This document shows positions 41,642 to 50,944 of a DNA stretch of 64,000 nucleotides, one piece after another. The first letter of the stretch is position 1. The number at the start of each line of letters is the position of its first letter. This DNA is from Lachnotalea sp041821265 (GTDB taxonomy: Bacteria; Bacillota; Clostridia; Lachnospirales; Lachnospiraceae). The translations under genes and the position numbers were made by a program. The notes under the pieces were generated by a model. The model did no database searches and had not been told where the DNA came from. It saw nothing but the letters and a program-made list of their open reading frames with translations. The stretch covers positions 1-64,000 of the forward strand of contig JBGUEQ010000018.1 in assembly GCA_041821265.1 (NCBI GenBank), given 5' to 3'.

Positions 41642-42082
41642 CTATTCAACAACAACACCTTTTTGTAACATAATGTTTGCATATAAGGCTTTTTCACTCG
41701 TGGCAATAATTGCGTATGCCGTTCTAGCTTCATCATAGAATGCAAATCGTTCAATATTTCCTACGCATTTAGCTCCACGTTCATCGTGCTTTGCAACAAT
41801 GCCTTTGTATGTATCCCAAATAGGTGTTTCAACTGGATCTCCTGGAACTACTTCCATTAAATTGACTGGTTTTTCTACATATGGATCAAGGGGAAATAAT
41901 TGTAATATAGCATCAAGAATCTCTGGAACACCATGTCCATCACAACGTATTACAATTGCATTTTTTCCCATTTCTTCTGCTGGAAAATTTCCATCTGATA
42001 TGACAATTTTATCACTGTGACCCATTTCACATAATACTTTTAATAATTGTGGTGATAAAATCTGTGGTATACCTTTTAACAT
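41642..42082 (-). CDS. fucU: L-fucose mutarotase (RbsD/FucU family)
   Basis: A 146-residue FucU-like mutarotase that interconverts sugar anomers before isomerisation. Signatures: MLKGIPQILSPQLLKVLCEMGHSD with the catalytic His region, VISDGNFPAE, and IERFAFYDEARTAYAIIATSEKALYANIMLQKGVV (FucU-type C-terminus, in two parts). It is closer to FucU than RbsD by the FYDEA region. It is last gene of an operon with an RbsABC-type importer, so the imported sugar may be fucose or another deoxy/aldose sugar. L-fucose isomerase lies 18.5 kb away. Confidence 0.88.
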   Translation of the reverse strand: MLKGIPQILSPQLLKVLCEMGHSDKIVISDGNFPAEEMGKNAIVIRCDGHGVPEILDAILQLFPLDPYVEKPVNLMEVVPGDPVETPIWDTYKGIVAKHDERGAKCVGNIERFAFYDEARTAYAIIATSEKALYANIMLQKGVVVE

Positions 42083-42108
42083 ATCCGTATCCTCCTGTTG
42101 TTTTTATT

Positions 42109-42142
42109 TATAAGGGGATTGCTAAATAGCAATCCCCTTATA
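42109..42142 (-). promoter_or_regulatory. Strong hairpin between binding-protein gene and fucU
   Basis: A perfect 15-bp stem TATAAGGGGATTGCT with a 4-base loop and no U run on the minus strand. Such structures often stabilise the upstream binding-protein mRNA and reduce read-through. Confidence 0.7.
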
Positions 42143-42203
42143 TTATAATCTTTTATAACCATTTGTCACCTTTAAAATAATAATTTTTAATTACAATTTT
42201 CGA

Positions 42204-43334
42204 CTAGTCATATAAGTTTGGTGCAATGTCTTCGTCGTCCATGTTAGTAGTTGTATACCATTTACATCCTGTATCAACATCTGTAATAACTTCGCCCTTT
42301 GCTGCTTTAACCGCTAATTCAACTACGTTACGACCAATTGCCATTGGATCTTGGGTTACAGCGCCCGCTAATTTACCTGATCTAACTGCATCTTTAATTA
42401 ATGTTCCTGAGTCAAACGCAACTCCAACAATGCTTTTTCCAAGTTTTCCTAGATTTGCATCGCCATTAATCATGCCTTCGCCTGAGTGCTGGTTTGAACC
42501 ATAAATACAAATTGTATCTGATTTGTTAAGTAAGTTTTGTGCATCGATAGATGAAAGTTCGGCTGTTACCTGTGCTGGAACTGCCACGTCTATAATTACA
42601 TCAGCACCGTCTACTTCATTTTTCCATTTATCATGACCTGTAATTGAAACAACTTTACCATCTGCTTCAACTAATGTTTTCATTTTATCAATGAATCCTG
42701 AACCACGGCTAGTAATTGATTCTGATGTAGCATCCTGATTCATAACACCAATTCTTACTGTATCTGTTGCAGAAGCAATTGTGTCTTTGATAAGTTTATA
42801 GGTTTCTTCGGCTGCTAATTCACCAGCTGCATAATTATCTGTTGCTGCATTAGCTGCAATTGCTCCTTCTGGAGCTCCCGGAACACCTGAATCAAATCCA
42901 ATAATTGGAATTCCAGCTTCTTGCGCCTTTGTAATACCTTCTAGACAAGCTTCTGTATCAAGTGCTGCTAACCCAATTGCTGCTGGTTTATTGTTAAGTG
43001 CATTGTTTAGCATTTGAACCTGCTGTGCAATATCACTTTCTGTATCAGGACCTTTAAAATCAACTGATACTCCTAATTCCCCTGCTGCTTCTAAGGCTCC
43101 CTTTAAAACTGCCTGCCAATATTGATGCTGAAAACCTTTTGATACAATATAGATTGACATTGTATCCTCTGTTGCTGTATCTGTCGTTGCTGTTGTGTCT
43201 GTTGTGTCTGTTGTTGCTGCATCTGTTGTTTCCTCCGTCTTTGTTGTTGTATCGGATGATGATGAACCACAACCTGCCACTAACCCTGAGACCATTGCTG
43301 CACACATTAATACACTTAATAATTTTTTCTTCAT
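42204..43334 (-). CDS. Sugar ABC transporter substrate-binding lipoprotein (RbsB-like)
   Basis: A 376-residue type 1 periplasmic-binding-fold lipoprotein. Lipobox GLVAGC (Cys near 22), a Thr/Asp-rich linker (25-58), then the two-lobe binding domain (IYIVSKGFQHQYWQAVLKGA, IGFDSGVPGA, IGVMNQDATSE, GVAFDSGTLIKDAVRSG). It delivers a pentose, hexose or deoxyhexose to the permease encoded upstream. Linked fucU suggests fucose-like sugars; ribose or other sugars remain possible. Confidence 0.92.
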   Translation of the reverse strand: MKKKLLSVLMCAAMVSGLVAGCGSSSSDTTTKTEETTDAATTDTTDTTATTDTATEDTMSIYIVSKGFQHQYWQAVLKGALEAAGELGVSVDFKGPDTESDIAQQVQMLNNALNNKPAAIGLAALDTEACLEGITKAQEAGIPIIGFDSGVPGAPEGAIAANAATDNYAAGELAAEETYKLIKDTIASATDTVRIGVMNQDATSESITSRGSGFIDKMKTLVEADGKVVSITGHDKWKNEVDGADVIIDVAVPAQVTAELSSIDAQNLLNKSDTICIYGSNQHSGEGMINGDANLGKLGKSIVGVAFDSGTLIKDAVRSGKLAGAVTQDPMAIGRNVVELAVKAAKGEVITDVDTGCKWYTTTNMDDEDIAPNLYD

Positions 43335-43480
43335 TTTAAATCCTCCCTTTAACTAAATAGTTGTGTGTAATTTATACTTATCCGACTATTATTGCCCGAT
43401 AAGATATTTTTATCCTGCCTTCCTAGAAAGAACAAAGATGTTTCCTGTCAAACAAAGAAAGCAGACCATTACTACCTTAA

Positions 43481-44503
43481 TTAGTTTCCTTTTTTTCTAT
43501 TTGCCACGTCCATAAATACTGCAAATATTAATACAATTCCTGTCGCTACCTGTTGATAATGCGTTTGTAGCCCAATAAATGGAAGACCTGTTTTTAATAC
43601 TGACATAATAAATACACCAATTAATGTTCCTGCAATTGTTCCGTAGCCACCACTCATTGATGTACCACCAATTACTACACCTGCGATAGCGTCAAGCTCG
43701 AAACCAGCACCACCACCAGGTAATAAGGTTGAATATACTGCTGCATATCCAATACCTGCAATACCTGCAAATGTACCACTTATGACATAAGCTAATGTCT
43801 GCCATTTGGCAACATTTACACCAGAAAGTCTAGTTGCTTCAATATTGCTACCAAGAGCTACAATATAGCGTCCTGGACGAGTCTTATTTAATAATAATGC
43901 CATTAATATGGCCGTAAGAAGAAGTAAGATAAATCCAGTCGGAATAGGTATCGTTCCATTTGCAGTAGCTATATTTACTTTAAATATATTTCGAAACCAA
44001 CCGTCCGCCTCTGAAGCCTGTGGCCAGGTAACACTTTGTGCTTTTGTAAAAATCGACCCAATACCTTTTGAAAGCATCATAGAACCAAGTGTTGCTATAA
44101 ATGGCGGTAATCCCATATAAGACACCATTAATCCATTTAACAAACCAAAGAGTGCACCTATTAGAATACAAATAATTAAGCAAAGTGCAATTGGAACATT
44201 GAATTTTGTTGCTAATGCTCCCGTTATAAGTGAGGAACAAACAAGCACCGTACCAATTGATAAATCAATACCGCCAGTGGTAATTGCAAAGGTAACACCA
44301 ATTGCCATAAATCCAATATAGTAGGACGCATCAAAAATATTTACTAATGTAGAATATTGTCTAAATGCAGGACTAATTGCTCCAAATACTATATATATAC
44401 TAATTAATGCTAAAAGTGCAATTAACCTTTGTGGACCAATTGCCTTTACAATTGGATTATTTAATAAAGCACTTGGCTTTTTTTCTATCGTTTTAGCTGC
44501 CAT
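43481..44503 (-). CDS. Sugar ABC transporter permease (RbsC-like)
   Basis: A 340-residue membrane protein with about 10 helices and RbsC-family signatures: TGGIDLSIGTVLVCSSLI, GLLNGLMVSYMGLPPFIATLGSMML, ALGSNIEATRLSGVNV and IAGVVIGGTSMSGGYGTIAGTLIG. It forms the channel with the ATPase encoded 16 bases upstream. The binding-protein gene follows after 146 bases. Confidence 0.94.
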   Translation of the reverse strand: MAAKTIEKKPSALLNNPIVKAIGPQRLIALLALISIYIVFGAISPAFRQYSTLVNIFDASYYIGFMAIGVTFAITTGGIDLSIGTVLVCSSLITGALATKFNVPIALCLIICILIGALFGLLNGLMVSYMGLPPFIATLGSMMLSKGIGSIFTKAQSVTWPQASEADGWFRNIFKVNIATANGTIPIPTGFILLLLTAILMALLLNKTRPGRYIVALGSNIEATRLSGVNVAKWQTLAYVISGTFAGIAGIGYAAVYSTLLPGGGAGFELDAIAGVVIGGTSMSGGYGTIAGTLIGVFIMSVLKTGLPFIGLQTHYQQVATGIVLIFAVFMDVANRKKGN

Positions 44504-44519
44504 CTTTCAATCCTCCCAA

Positions 44520-46013
44520 TTAATTTCTAAGTGTTGCTGCATGCATGATTTTTTCTTGTGAAGCTTCTTCTATCTCTAGCTCTCCAGTTTTTCTGCCCTC
44601 ACACATGATTATAATTCTATCACTCATTCTCAGTATTTCCGTTAATTCAGAAGAAATCATAATAATTGATTTTCCTTGAGCTGCAAGTTCATTCATCAAA
44701 TGATAAATTTCACTTTTTGCTCCAACATCAATACCTCTCGTTGGTTCATCAAAGATAAGAATATCGCAATCTTTAATAAGCCATTTTGCTATAACAACCT
44801 TTTGTTGATTTCCACCCGATAAATTAATAACCGCTGTTTCAACATCTGGTGTTTTTGTTTTTAATTTTTCTACATAGTCCTCTGAAACTTCTTTTTCCTT
44901 CTTCTTATCAATAAAAATACCTTTCATAAAGTTTTCAAGAGAAGACATCGTAGAGTTGGAAGCTACTGACTCAGCAAGTACAATACCGTAGCGTTTTCTA
45001 TCTTCTGATAGATATCCAATACCAGCATTCACCGCATCTTGAGGAGTTTTAATTTCTACCTTTTTACCATTGATGTAAACATCTCCACTATCCTTATTAT
45101 CGGCTCCAAATAAAGCTCTTGCTGTTTCTGTTCTACCTGCACCCATAAGTCCTGAAAAGCCTAATATTTCACCTTTTTTTAGTTCAAAGCTTACATTTCG
45201 AACCATTTTACCTGCATTTAGATTTTCCACCTTTAATACAACCGGTGCATCTTTCGCTACATTGCTCTTTTCCTTTGGATCCTCATAAATTGTACGACCA
45301 ACCATCATGTTAATGATGTCATCTTTGGTACAATCTTTTGTAACTAAAGTACCTACATATTCACCATCTCGCATTACCGTTACGCGATCTGTAATTACTT
45401 TAATTTCATCCATTCGATGAGAAATATAAACGATTCCCATGCCCTTTTTTCTTAATTCTCTTATTATTTTAAATAGTTCTGCGATTTCTCCTTCTGTAAG
45501 AGCTGCTGTTGGTTCATCAAATACAATAACCTTTACCTCTCTAGAAATTGCCTTTGCGATTTCACACATCTGCTGTCTGCCAACTGTCAAGTCCCCCATA
45601 ACAGACTCTGGATCAATATCAATATTTAACTTCTGAAATAACTTAGCAGCCTCTTCATTCATCTTCTGATCATTGATTAGTTTCCCATTCATTATTTCTC
45701 GGCCAATAAAAATATTTTGTGCAACATTTAAATGATGCATCATGTTAAGTTCTTGATGCACAATTGCAATACCTGCATCTTGCGCTTCCTTGGGATTGGT
45801 AAATTCAATTTCCTTACCTTCATATATAATTGTACCGCTATCTTTGGTATAGATACCTGTTAGCACCTTCATAAGTGTAGATTTCCCTGCGCCATTTTCA
45901 CCCATAAGTGCGTGTACCTCACTTTTTTTAACTTCAAGACTTACGCCTTTAAGTGCATGTACACCAACAAAGGATTTATCAATATCTTTCATCGTTAATA
46001 TTACATCACTCAC
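44520..46013 (-). CDS. Sugar ABC transporter ATP-binding protein (RbsA-like)
   Basis: A 497-residue protein with two ABC cassettes, as in RbsA/XylG. First cassette: Walker A GENGAGKST, signature LTVGRQQM, Walker B VIVFDEPTAALT. Second: degenerate Walker A GLMGAGRTE (normal for this family), signature LSGGNQQKVVIAKW, Walker B LIFDEPTRGIDV. GTG start at 46013 with AAGGTG upstream. It is first gene of the ATPase-permease-binding protein-fucU operon. Confidence 0.95.
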   Translation of the reverse strand: MSDVILTMKDIDKSFVGVHALKGVSLEVKKSEVHALMGENGAGKSTLMKVLTGIYTKDSGTIIYEGKEIEFTNPKEAQDAGIAIVHQELNMMHHLNVAQNIFIGREIMNGKLINDQKMNEEAAKLFQKLNIDIDPESVMGDLTVGRQQMCEIAKAISREVKVIVFDEPTAALTEGEIAELFKIIRELRKKGMGIVYISHRMDEIKVITDRVTVMRDGEYVGTLVTKDCTKDDIINMMVGRTIYEDPKEKSNVAKDAPVVLKVENLNAGKMVRNVSFELKKGEILGFSGLMGAGRTETARALFGADNKDSGDVYINGKKVEIKTPQDAVNAGIGYLSEDRKRYGIVLAESVASNSTMSSLENFMKGIFIDKKKEKEVSEDYVEKLKTKTPDVETAVINLSGGNQQKVVIAKWLIKDCDILIFDEPTRGIDVGAKSEIYHLMNELAAQGKSIIMISSELTEILRMSDRIIIMCEGRKTGELEIEEASQEKIMHAATLRN

Positions 46014-46248
46014 TTTTTCACCTTCCCTTGTGTTGTTACTTATAATAAGTTTTAAAAACTCAACTTCCTTTATTTGTTTATTTTGTTTAACATATGTATA
46101 TTATATGTCTATTCCTCAAACATTTTAATAGAGAATCCTCTTTAAAACAGTAACTATTTTACTATCTTTAATAATATTAACCTGTTTTGCTTGTTTTTAA
46201 TCATATTTATTGTATAACAATGACAACGTAATGATAAAAGCAAATTAT

Positions 46249-46808
46249 CTACATACATACATACATACGATTTGGTGCCCAGTAATAAAACCCTCTTCCA
46301 AGTCCATTTGGCACTTGATGCAGACGATTTCGTAGATCTATTATAAAGTCTGACTGACCTTTTTTTGTCATAGGATAATCTAGTTTTTCTAATAACTCTG
46401 GTTTTGTTGCCATACCTTTTCTTTTAGATGGGTCAAGTTTTTCATAGTTGGCATAATCTTCTACTGTATATCCCATTGACACTTCTGCAATCACCAACTC
46501 TTTTCCATAACGTTTGTCCAAAGAAGAGCCCAGAAATCACTGTAATGAAAATCTAGTAAAAATCCCATTCCGTGGGAAATAGCACGCTTAGCAATCTAAA
46601 TGGTAGTATTTAAATCATTCGTTCCAGCTCCATAAACTCGGCCATCTTCTGTATATGGATGATTCCACAATAGTAGGCGTACCGAATTTATGTCATATTT
46701 TTGTAAAATATCAAATATATCCTGTTCTTTTTCTTCATCAAAAAATCTACCACCGCAAGCCTCTACTTCTTTTATTGAAGATAAATCCATTCCTTTTATA
46801 AAATCCAT
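46249..46808 (-). pseudogene. GH53 endo-beta-1,4-galactanase, broken
   Basis: The first 70 codons match the GH53 N-terminus (DFIKGMDLSSIKEVEACGG, YDINSVRLLLWNHPY, GAGTNDLNTTI). A TAG at 46596-46598, probably from GAG, interrupts it, but the same frame continues IAKRAISHGMGFLLDFHYSDFWA. About 200 codons are then missing. The rest resumes in another frame at LDKRYGKELVIAEVSMGYTVEDYANY and ends in a CATA microsatellite. Both catalytic-acid regions around the deletion cannot be complete, so no galactanase is made. A good GAGGAG still precedes the ATG. Confidence 0.87.
46250..46268. repeat. Tetranucleotide microsatellite (TACA)n
   Basis: About 4.5 units of ACAT/TACA at the 3' end of the GH53 pseudogene; a slippage-prone tract. 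Confidence 0.8.
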
Positions 46809-46921
46809 TTTAATATCTCCTCACATAACTTGTTATCTTAGAGATAAATAGACCAGGCATGTCAACTTTCTCAGTTTATCATACTTGGTCTATTCTCCTA
46901 TCCTGTAATTGTCCAATTAAA

Positions 46922-47137
46922 CTAGTCGTCAAACTCCGTAATTCGATTCAAAATATTACGGTAACGAAATCTTGCCATCTGGTTCTTCTCGAGTACATCT
47001 TCTTCTGAACCAGTGTATTGACAACGGATGCAATAATATTCTTTTTTATCTTCATCATAAAACATATCAATATCCAAATCTCTCATAAAACAAGATGGAC
47101 AGCGGTAATTTAGTTTGCCTTTGCCAGATTGAGCCAT
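46922..47137 (-). CDS. Small zinc-ribbon protein
   Basis: A 71-residue protein with two CxxC knuckles (YRCPSCFMRD and YYCIRCQYTG), expected to bind one zinc ion. The C-terminus is helical and basic (MARFRYRNILNRI). Its start lies inside the end of the preceding gene (28-base overlap) and has a good AAGGAGG, so it is translated with it. Function unknown; its conserved place in a sugar operon would be worth checking. Confidence 0.75.
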   Translation of the reverse strand: MAQSGKGKLNYRCPSCFMRDLDIDMFYDEDKKEYYCIRCQYTGSEEDVLEKNQMARFRYRNILNRITEFDD

Positions 47138-48957
47138 GTCGCAAATACCTCCTTATCCCTCATCTTGGTTGTGTATCCTAATGTAAACATAGGGGAGAAC
47201 GCATACCCTTCTTTCATATATCCAACTGCATCCTTCTTATCTGTAGACAGACTGACAAAAGTTTCAATCTCTGGAATAATAGCAGACACTTTCGTAGCAC
47301 CTACCATTTCATCTTCTCTGCACTTATATTCATATTTAATTTCTCTACTTTCTTTACCATCCGTACAAGCCAATGTGATATTGGTCATATCTTCTGCATA
47401 TTCAGTAGTTCCGTAGCAGGCAACCATATATTCATTAAGATCCACTTCTGCAGTCGGATCGCTCATTTCTAAAATAGTTCTTTCAATTTTAATGTTCGAG
47501 CTTCCTTCTTCAAAATAAATCTTAGTTTGTAATTTTAAAGTTAAATCCGAAAATTCTATATCCACTGGATTTAGCGTCAATATTCTTGTTTTCTTGCCAT
47601 CCACCATTTTCTCTTCAGAAAACTTAGCCTTTGTACGACACAAACATAAATCCACTTCTTCTCCATTACGAGTAATCTTGGCGCTTCTTACTGTACCTTC
47701 TCCAGCATAATGAGTGAAATATCCTGCGCGGTATTTTTCTTGAATTAAGAATGGGTAAGACGCATCTGTTACGTGTTTTGTACCAATACCAACTGGCCAT
47801 TCCAACTTTGCTGCAAAGGGACGAAGGTCAACAATTGCACCTCCTTGGTCCATATTTACGCAAGCTCTCATGTATGGGTCGCAGTACCAGAACAACTGCT
47901 TATCAGAACCATAAAGTATATCTTTCCAAAGTGCACATTCTGGTTCCGAATACGTTTTTTTCTTACGGTAATAATCTGCAAATTCAGCCATGGTCATATC
48001 ATCTAACTGACCTTCTTTTTTTAATTTACCATAATATGCCATTCCATCTTCATAAGATTTGAGAAGTAATTCATAAGGTGCTTCCCAACGTCCCATTTTG
48101 TTCATCCATCCAGGCCCGACAAACATCATATTATAAGCATATCCATTGTTGTATTTTTCTAAATGACGATACTGATCAATAATATTAAATAAATATGGAA
48201 ATTCGCCATCTTGATAAATCATACCACGTAATACATTCTGTGGATGAGTTCCAAAATTCGAACCATTTCCATCATAGCATGCAATCAAGTCTCTAGAAAG
48301 ATGAGGAATTGCTACAATTCCACTGTCTTCCTCTTCATTGGCTGCTGGTGCATGTACGTTTTGCTTTGAGGGAATCCAAGGTGCCCACGGACCACCGTCC
48401 ATGAAAGTATACCAGGAATTATTACATGTATGATATGCTTTGGGACCTTCTTCCCAGCAAGTAGCAACTGCACATTTCACCATTGGAAATTTCTCTTTTA
48501 TGTAATTAATTAATTCCGCATCCATATAATAAGAACCCGTTGATTCTGGATAAATTCCAAATTGTTGATAGAATTTCTCAAACACATCATTTACAATTGA
48601 TTTTTTGTCTTCCATAGAAAACATCCAAATACAGAAATCTTTGGTCTTATACTTATCGCGGAATTCCTTGCAGGGAAGTCCTAATAAAGAAAGTGCAATT
48701 TCATCACCATACTTCTCATGATCTTGTTTCGCAAGTGCAACCGCTTCATCATTAAACAAGCTGGCATAAGTCATTTGAATTGTGGTCTTTAATCCATTTT
48801 TATGAGCAATAGACTGTTGTGTCTTAAAGATATCCAAAGATTCTGTGAGTAATGCATTTCTACTGATGTCCTCTTCTTTCCCATGTCCAGTTACTTTCTC
48901 TGCATATTCAGGAACCATTTCTGGGCGATGAATGATATTTACTACAAATTTATCCAT
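47110..48957 (-). CDS. Uncharacterised DUF3863/DUF3864-type protein, possible glycoside hydrolase
   Basis: A 615-residue cytoplasmic protein without signal peptide. The N-terminal half looks like a (beta/alpha) barrel of the polysaccharide-deacetylase/GH57-GH38 kind: FVVNIIHRPEMVPEYAEK at the start, GIYPESTGSYYMDAELINYI, and the aromatic block NNSWYTFMDGGPWAPWIP. The C-terminal half is beta-rich (YFEEGSSNIKIERTILEM). I associate it with the DUF3863/DUF3864 families, from memory and unverified. It follows two permease genes of an oligosaccharide importer, so action on an imported galactoside-type oligosaccharide is likely. Confidence 0.65.
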   Translation of the reverse strand: MDKFVVNIIHRPEMVPEYAEKVTGHGKEEDISRNALLTESLDIFKTQQSIAHKNGLKTTIQMTYASLFNDEAVALAKQDHEKYGDEIALSLLGLPCKEFRDKYKTKDFCIWMFSMEDKKSIVNDVFEKFYQQFGIYPESTGSYYMDAELINYIKEKFPMVKCAVATCWEEGPKAYHTCNNSWYTFMDGGPWAPWIPSKQNVHAPAANEEEDSGIVAIPHLSRDLIACYDGNGSNFGTHPQNVLRGMIYQDGEFPYLFNIIDQYRHLEKYNNGYAYNMMFVGPGWMNKMGRWEAPYELLLKSYEDGMAYYGKLKKEGQLDDMTMAEFADYYRKKKTYSEPECALWKDILYGSDKQLFWYCDPYMRACVNMDQGGAIVDLRPFAAKLEWPVGIGTKHVTDASYPFLIQEKYRAGYFTHYAGEGTVRSAKITRNGEEVDLCLCRTKAKFSEEKMVDGKKTRILTLNPVDIEFSDLTLKLQTKIYFEEGSSNIKIERTILEMSDPTAEVDLNEYMVACYGTTEYAEDMTNITLACTDGKESREIKYEYKCREDEMVGATKVSAIIPEIETFVSLSTDKKDAVGYMKEGYAFSPMFTLGYTTKMRDKEVFATWLNLAKAN

Positions 48958-48996
48958 TATATTAAAACTCCTTTGATTTTTATATTAAAAATTTTA

Positions 48997-49845
48997 TTAA
49001 CCCTTTACTGCACCTGTAATACCATTTGAAAAGCTGTTTTGTAACAAGAAGAAAACAACAATGGTAGGTATCGTACACAAGAGTACGCCCAACATCAAAC
49101 TACCATAATCTGTGAAATAACCCCCTGTTAAATTGGCAATTAACATTGGCATGGTAATACTATCATTATCCATCATAATTACTTTTGGCCACAGATAGTT
49201 ATTCCAAGCATTCATAAACGTAATGGTCATGGCTGCAGCATAAGTTGATTTCATCGTTGGAAAAAACATCTTAAAGAAAATCCCAACCTCGCTGACACCA
49301 TCAATTCTTGCCGCCTCAATCAAATCATGTGGAAATGAACGTGCACTCTGTCTAAACATCATGATTAAAAAAGGCGTTGAAATAGAAGGTAAAATAAATC
49401 CCATTGTTGTATTTAATAAATTCGCTTGAGAAAACATTTGGAATAAAGGAATCATCGTAGCTGCAAACGGTACCATCATTGCTAAAAGAATAATAGAAAA
49501 TACAGTATCCTTGCCTTTATCATGGTAAATCTCAAACCCATAACCCGCTAAAGAACAGATGACTAAAGAAGCCAAGGTACAAACAATGGCATACTTAAAT
49601 GAGTTAATCATTGCTTGCCCTACATTCTGAGCAATAAGTAGGTTTTTCATATTTTCTATAAGGTAAGCACCAGGAATCAGTTTTCCACGAATGACATCCA
49701 CACTTTTATTAGTTGCCGCACATGCCATATAATAAAGAGGAAAAACGGACAATAAGGAAACCATGATTAAAAATATATATTGTCCTGCACTTTTTGCTCT
49801 TTTCTTTGCTTTTAACATTGGATTTTTAATTTTTTTATCAGTCAC
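48997..49845 (-). CDS. Carbohydrate ABC transporter permease (MalG-like)
   Basis: A 282-residue permease with six helices and the EAA loop EAARIDGVSEVGIFFKMFFP that contacts the ATPase. It ends in the typical NGITGAVKG. GTG 49845 is preferred because AGGTG lies 7 bases upstream; GTG 49854 is an alternative start. It overlaps the end of the partner permease gene. No ATPase is encoded here, so a shared MsmX-type ATPase probably energises it. Confidence 0.93.
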   Translation of the reverse strand: MTDKKIKNPMLKAKKRAKSAGQYIFLIMVSLLSVFPLYYMACAATNKSVDVIRGKLIPGAYLIENMKNLLIAQNVGQAMINSFKYAIVCTLASLVICSLAGYGFEIYHDKGKDTVFSIILLAMMVPFAATMIPLFQMFSQANLLNTTMGFILPSISTPFLIMMFRQSARSFPHDLIEAARIDGVSEVGIFFKMFFPTMKSTYAAAMTITFMNAWNNYLWPKVIMMDNDSITMPMLIANLTGGYFTDYGSLMLGVLLCTIPTIVVFFLLQNSFSNGITGAVKG

Positions 49846-50731
49846 GCTTATCACCTACTTTCATCTGAACAAATGCCAAGACAGCTACTAAAATAAGAAT
49901 CAGATAAGACATTGCTGCTGAGTATCCAAAGTTTGGTACATATTTGAAAGATGTATTATATATATAATGGGACATCGTTATCGTGGCATTCGCAGGACCA
50001 CCATTTGTTAAGTTTACCGACTCATCGAATAACTGTAATGTACCATTTGTTGACATAATTGTTGTTAAAAGAATAGTTGGTTTTAATAATGGAACCGTAA
50101 TCTTTCTAAAGATATGAAAAGGAGACGCTCCATCAATTTTGGCTGCCTCATATACAGAATAATCAATATTTTGAAGACCTGACAGATAAAATACCATATT
50201 ATACCCTGTCCATCTCCATACTAAAGCTATAATAATAATAATTCTTGCACTAGTTGCATGACCTAAAAAGTTATAACCAGTATTTAAAATCCCTAAATTT
50301 ATTAAACTAGTATTAATAAACCCATCTACTGCAAAAAGAGAACGGAAGATAATCGCATAGGAAACCAACGATGTTGCACATGGCAAGAAAATAGCTGTAC
50401 GAAATATTCCTTTAAATTTCAAATCTTTATTATTTAGCATAGAAGCTAGGATCAATGCTATCACTAACATAATTGGAACCTGAATAATCAAATAAATAAA
50501 GTTGTTTTTCAGTGATTGAAGAAATACCGTATCCTGAAACATTCTTATATAGTTTGTGAATCCTGTCCATCTGATTTTTGCACCAATACCCGTTTTTAAA
50601 GACAATATAAACGCCTGAATCATTGGTACAAAACTCATGGCTGCAATTAACATTACGGCAGGAGCAAGGAATGCCCAACCAGTTATATTATGTTTTTTAG
50701 CCAGTGTTAATTTTTTTTTATGTCCGACCAC
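49838..50731 (-). CDS. Carbohydrate ABC transporter permease (MalF/UgpA-like)
   Basis: A 297-residue permease, six helices, with EAA loop YEAAKIDGASPFHIFRKITVP and the conserved LFDESVNLTNGGP segment. Starts at GTG with AAGGAGG 8 bases upstream. Forms a heterodimer with the downstream MalG-like permease. The arrangement binding protein-permease-permease resembles ganSPQ of galactan utilisation. Confidence 0.94.
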   Translation of the reverse strand: MVGHKKKLTLAKKHNITGWAFLAPAVMLIAAMSFVPMIQAFILSLKTGIGAKIRWTGFTNYIRMFQDTVFLQSLKNNFIYLIIQVPIMLVIALILASMLNNKDLKFKGIFRTAIFLPCATSLVSYAIIFRSLFAVDGFINTSLINLGILNTGYNFLGHATSARIIIIIALVWRWTGYNMVFYLSGLQNIDYSVYEAAKIDGASPFHIFRKITVPLLKPTILLTTIMSTNGTLQLFDESVNLTNGGPANATITMSHYIYNTSFKYVPNFGYSAAMSYLILILVAVLAFVQMKVGDKRD

Positions 50732-50944
50732 CTGACTACCTCCTTAACGACTGAACAAGATCAAAATATCTGCTTGTACAACCACCTTTTATAAATATGA
50801 GGAACCAACTAGGATAACCAAGTAATTCCCCATATTTTATGCTCTATTTATATATTACGTTTATACGTGACTTTACTTGTTTTCATGGGTAAAATCACAA
50901 GGTTACACCAAAAGCTTATTTCTTCAACCTGCTTTTCTCAATGA

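Noticed and set aside
43139..43339. Leu-rich plus-strand frame
   Set aside because: Shadow of the Thr/Asp-rich linker codons of the binding lipoprotein.
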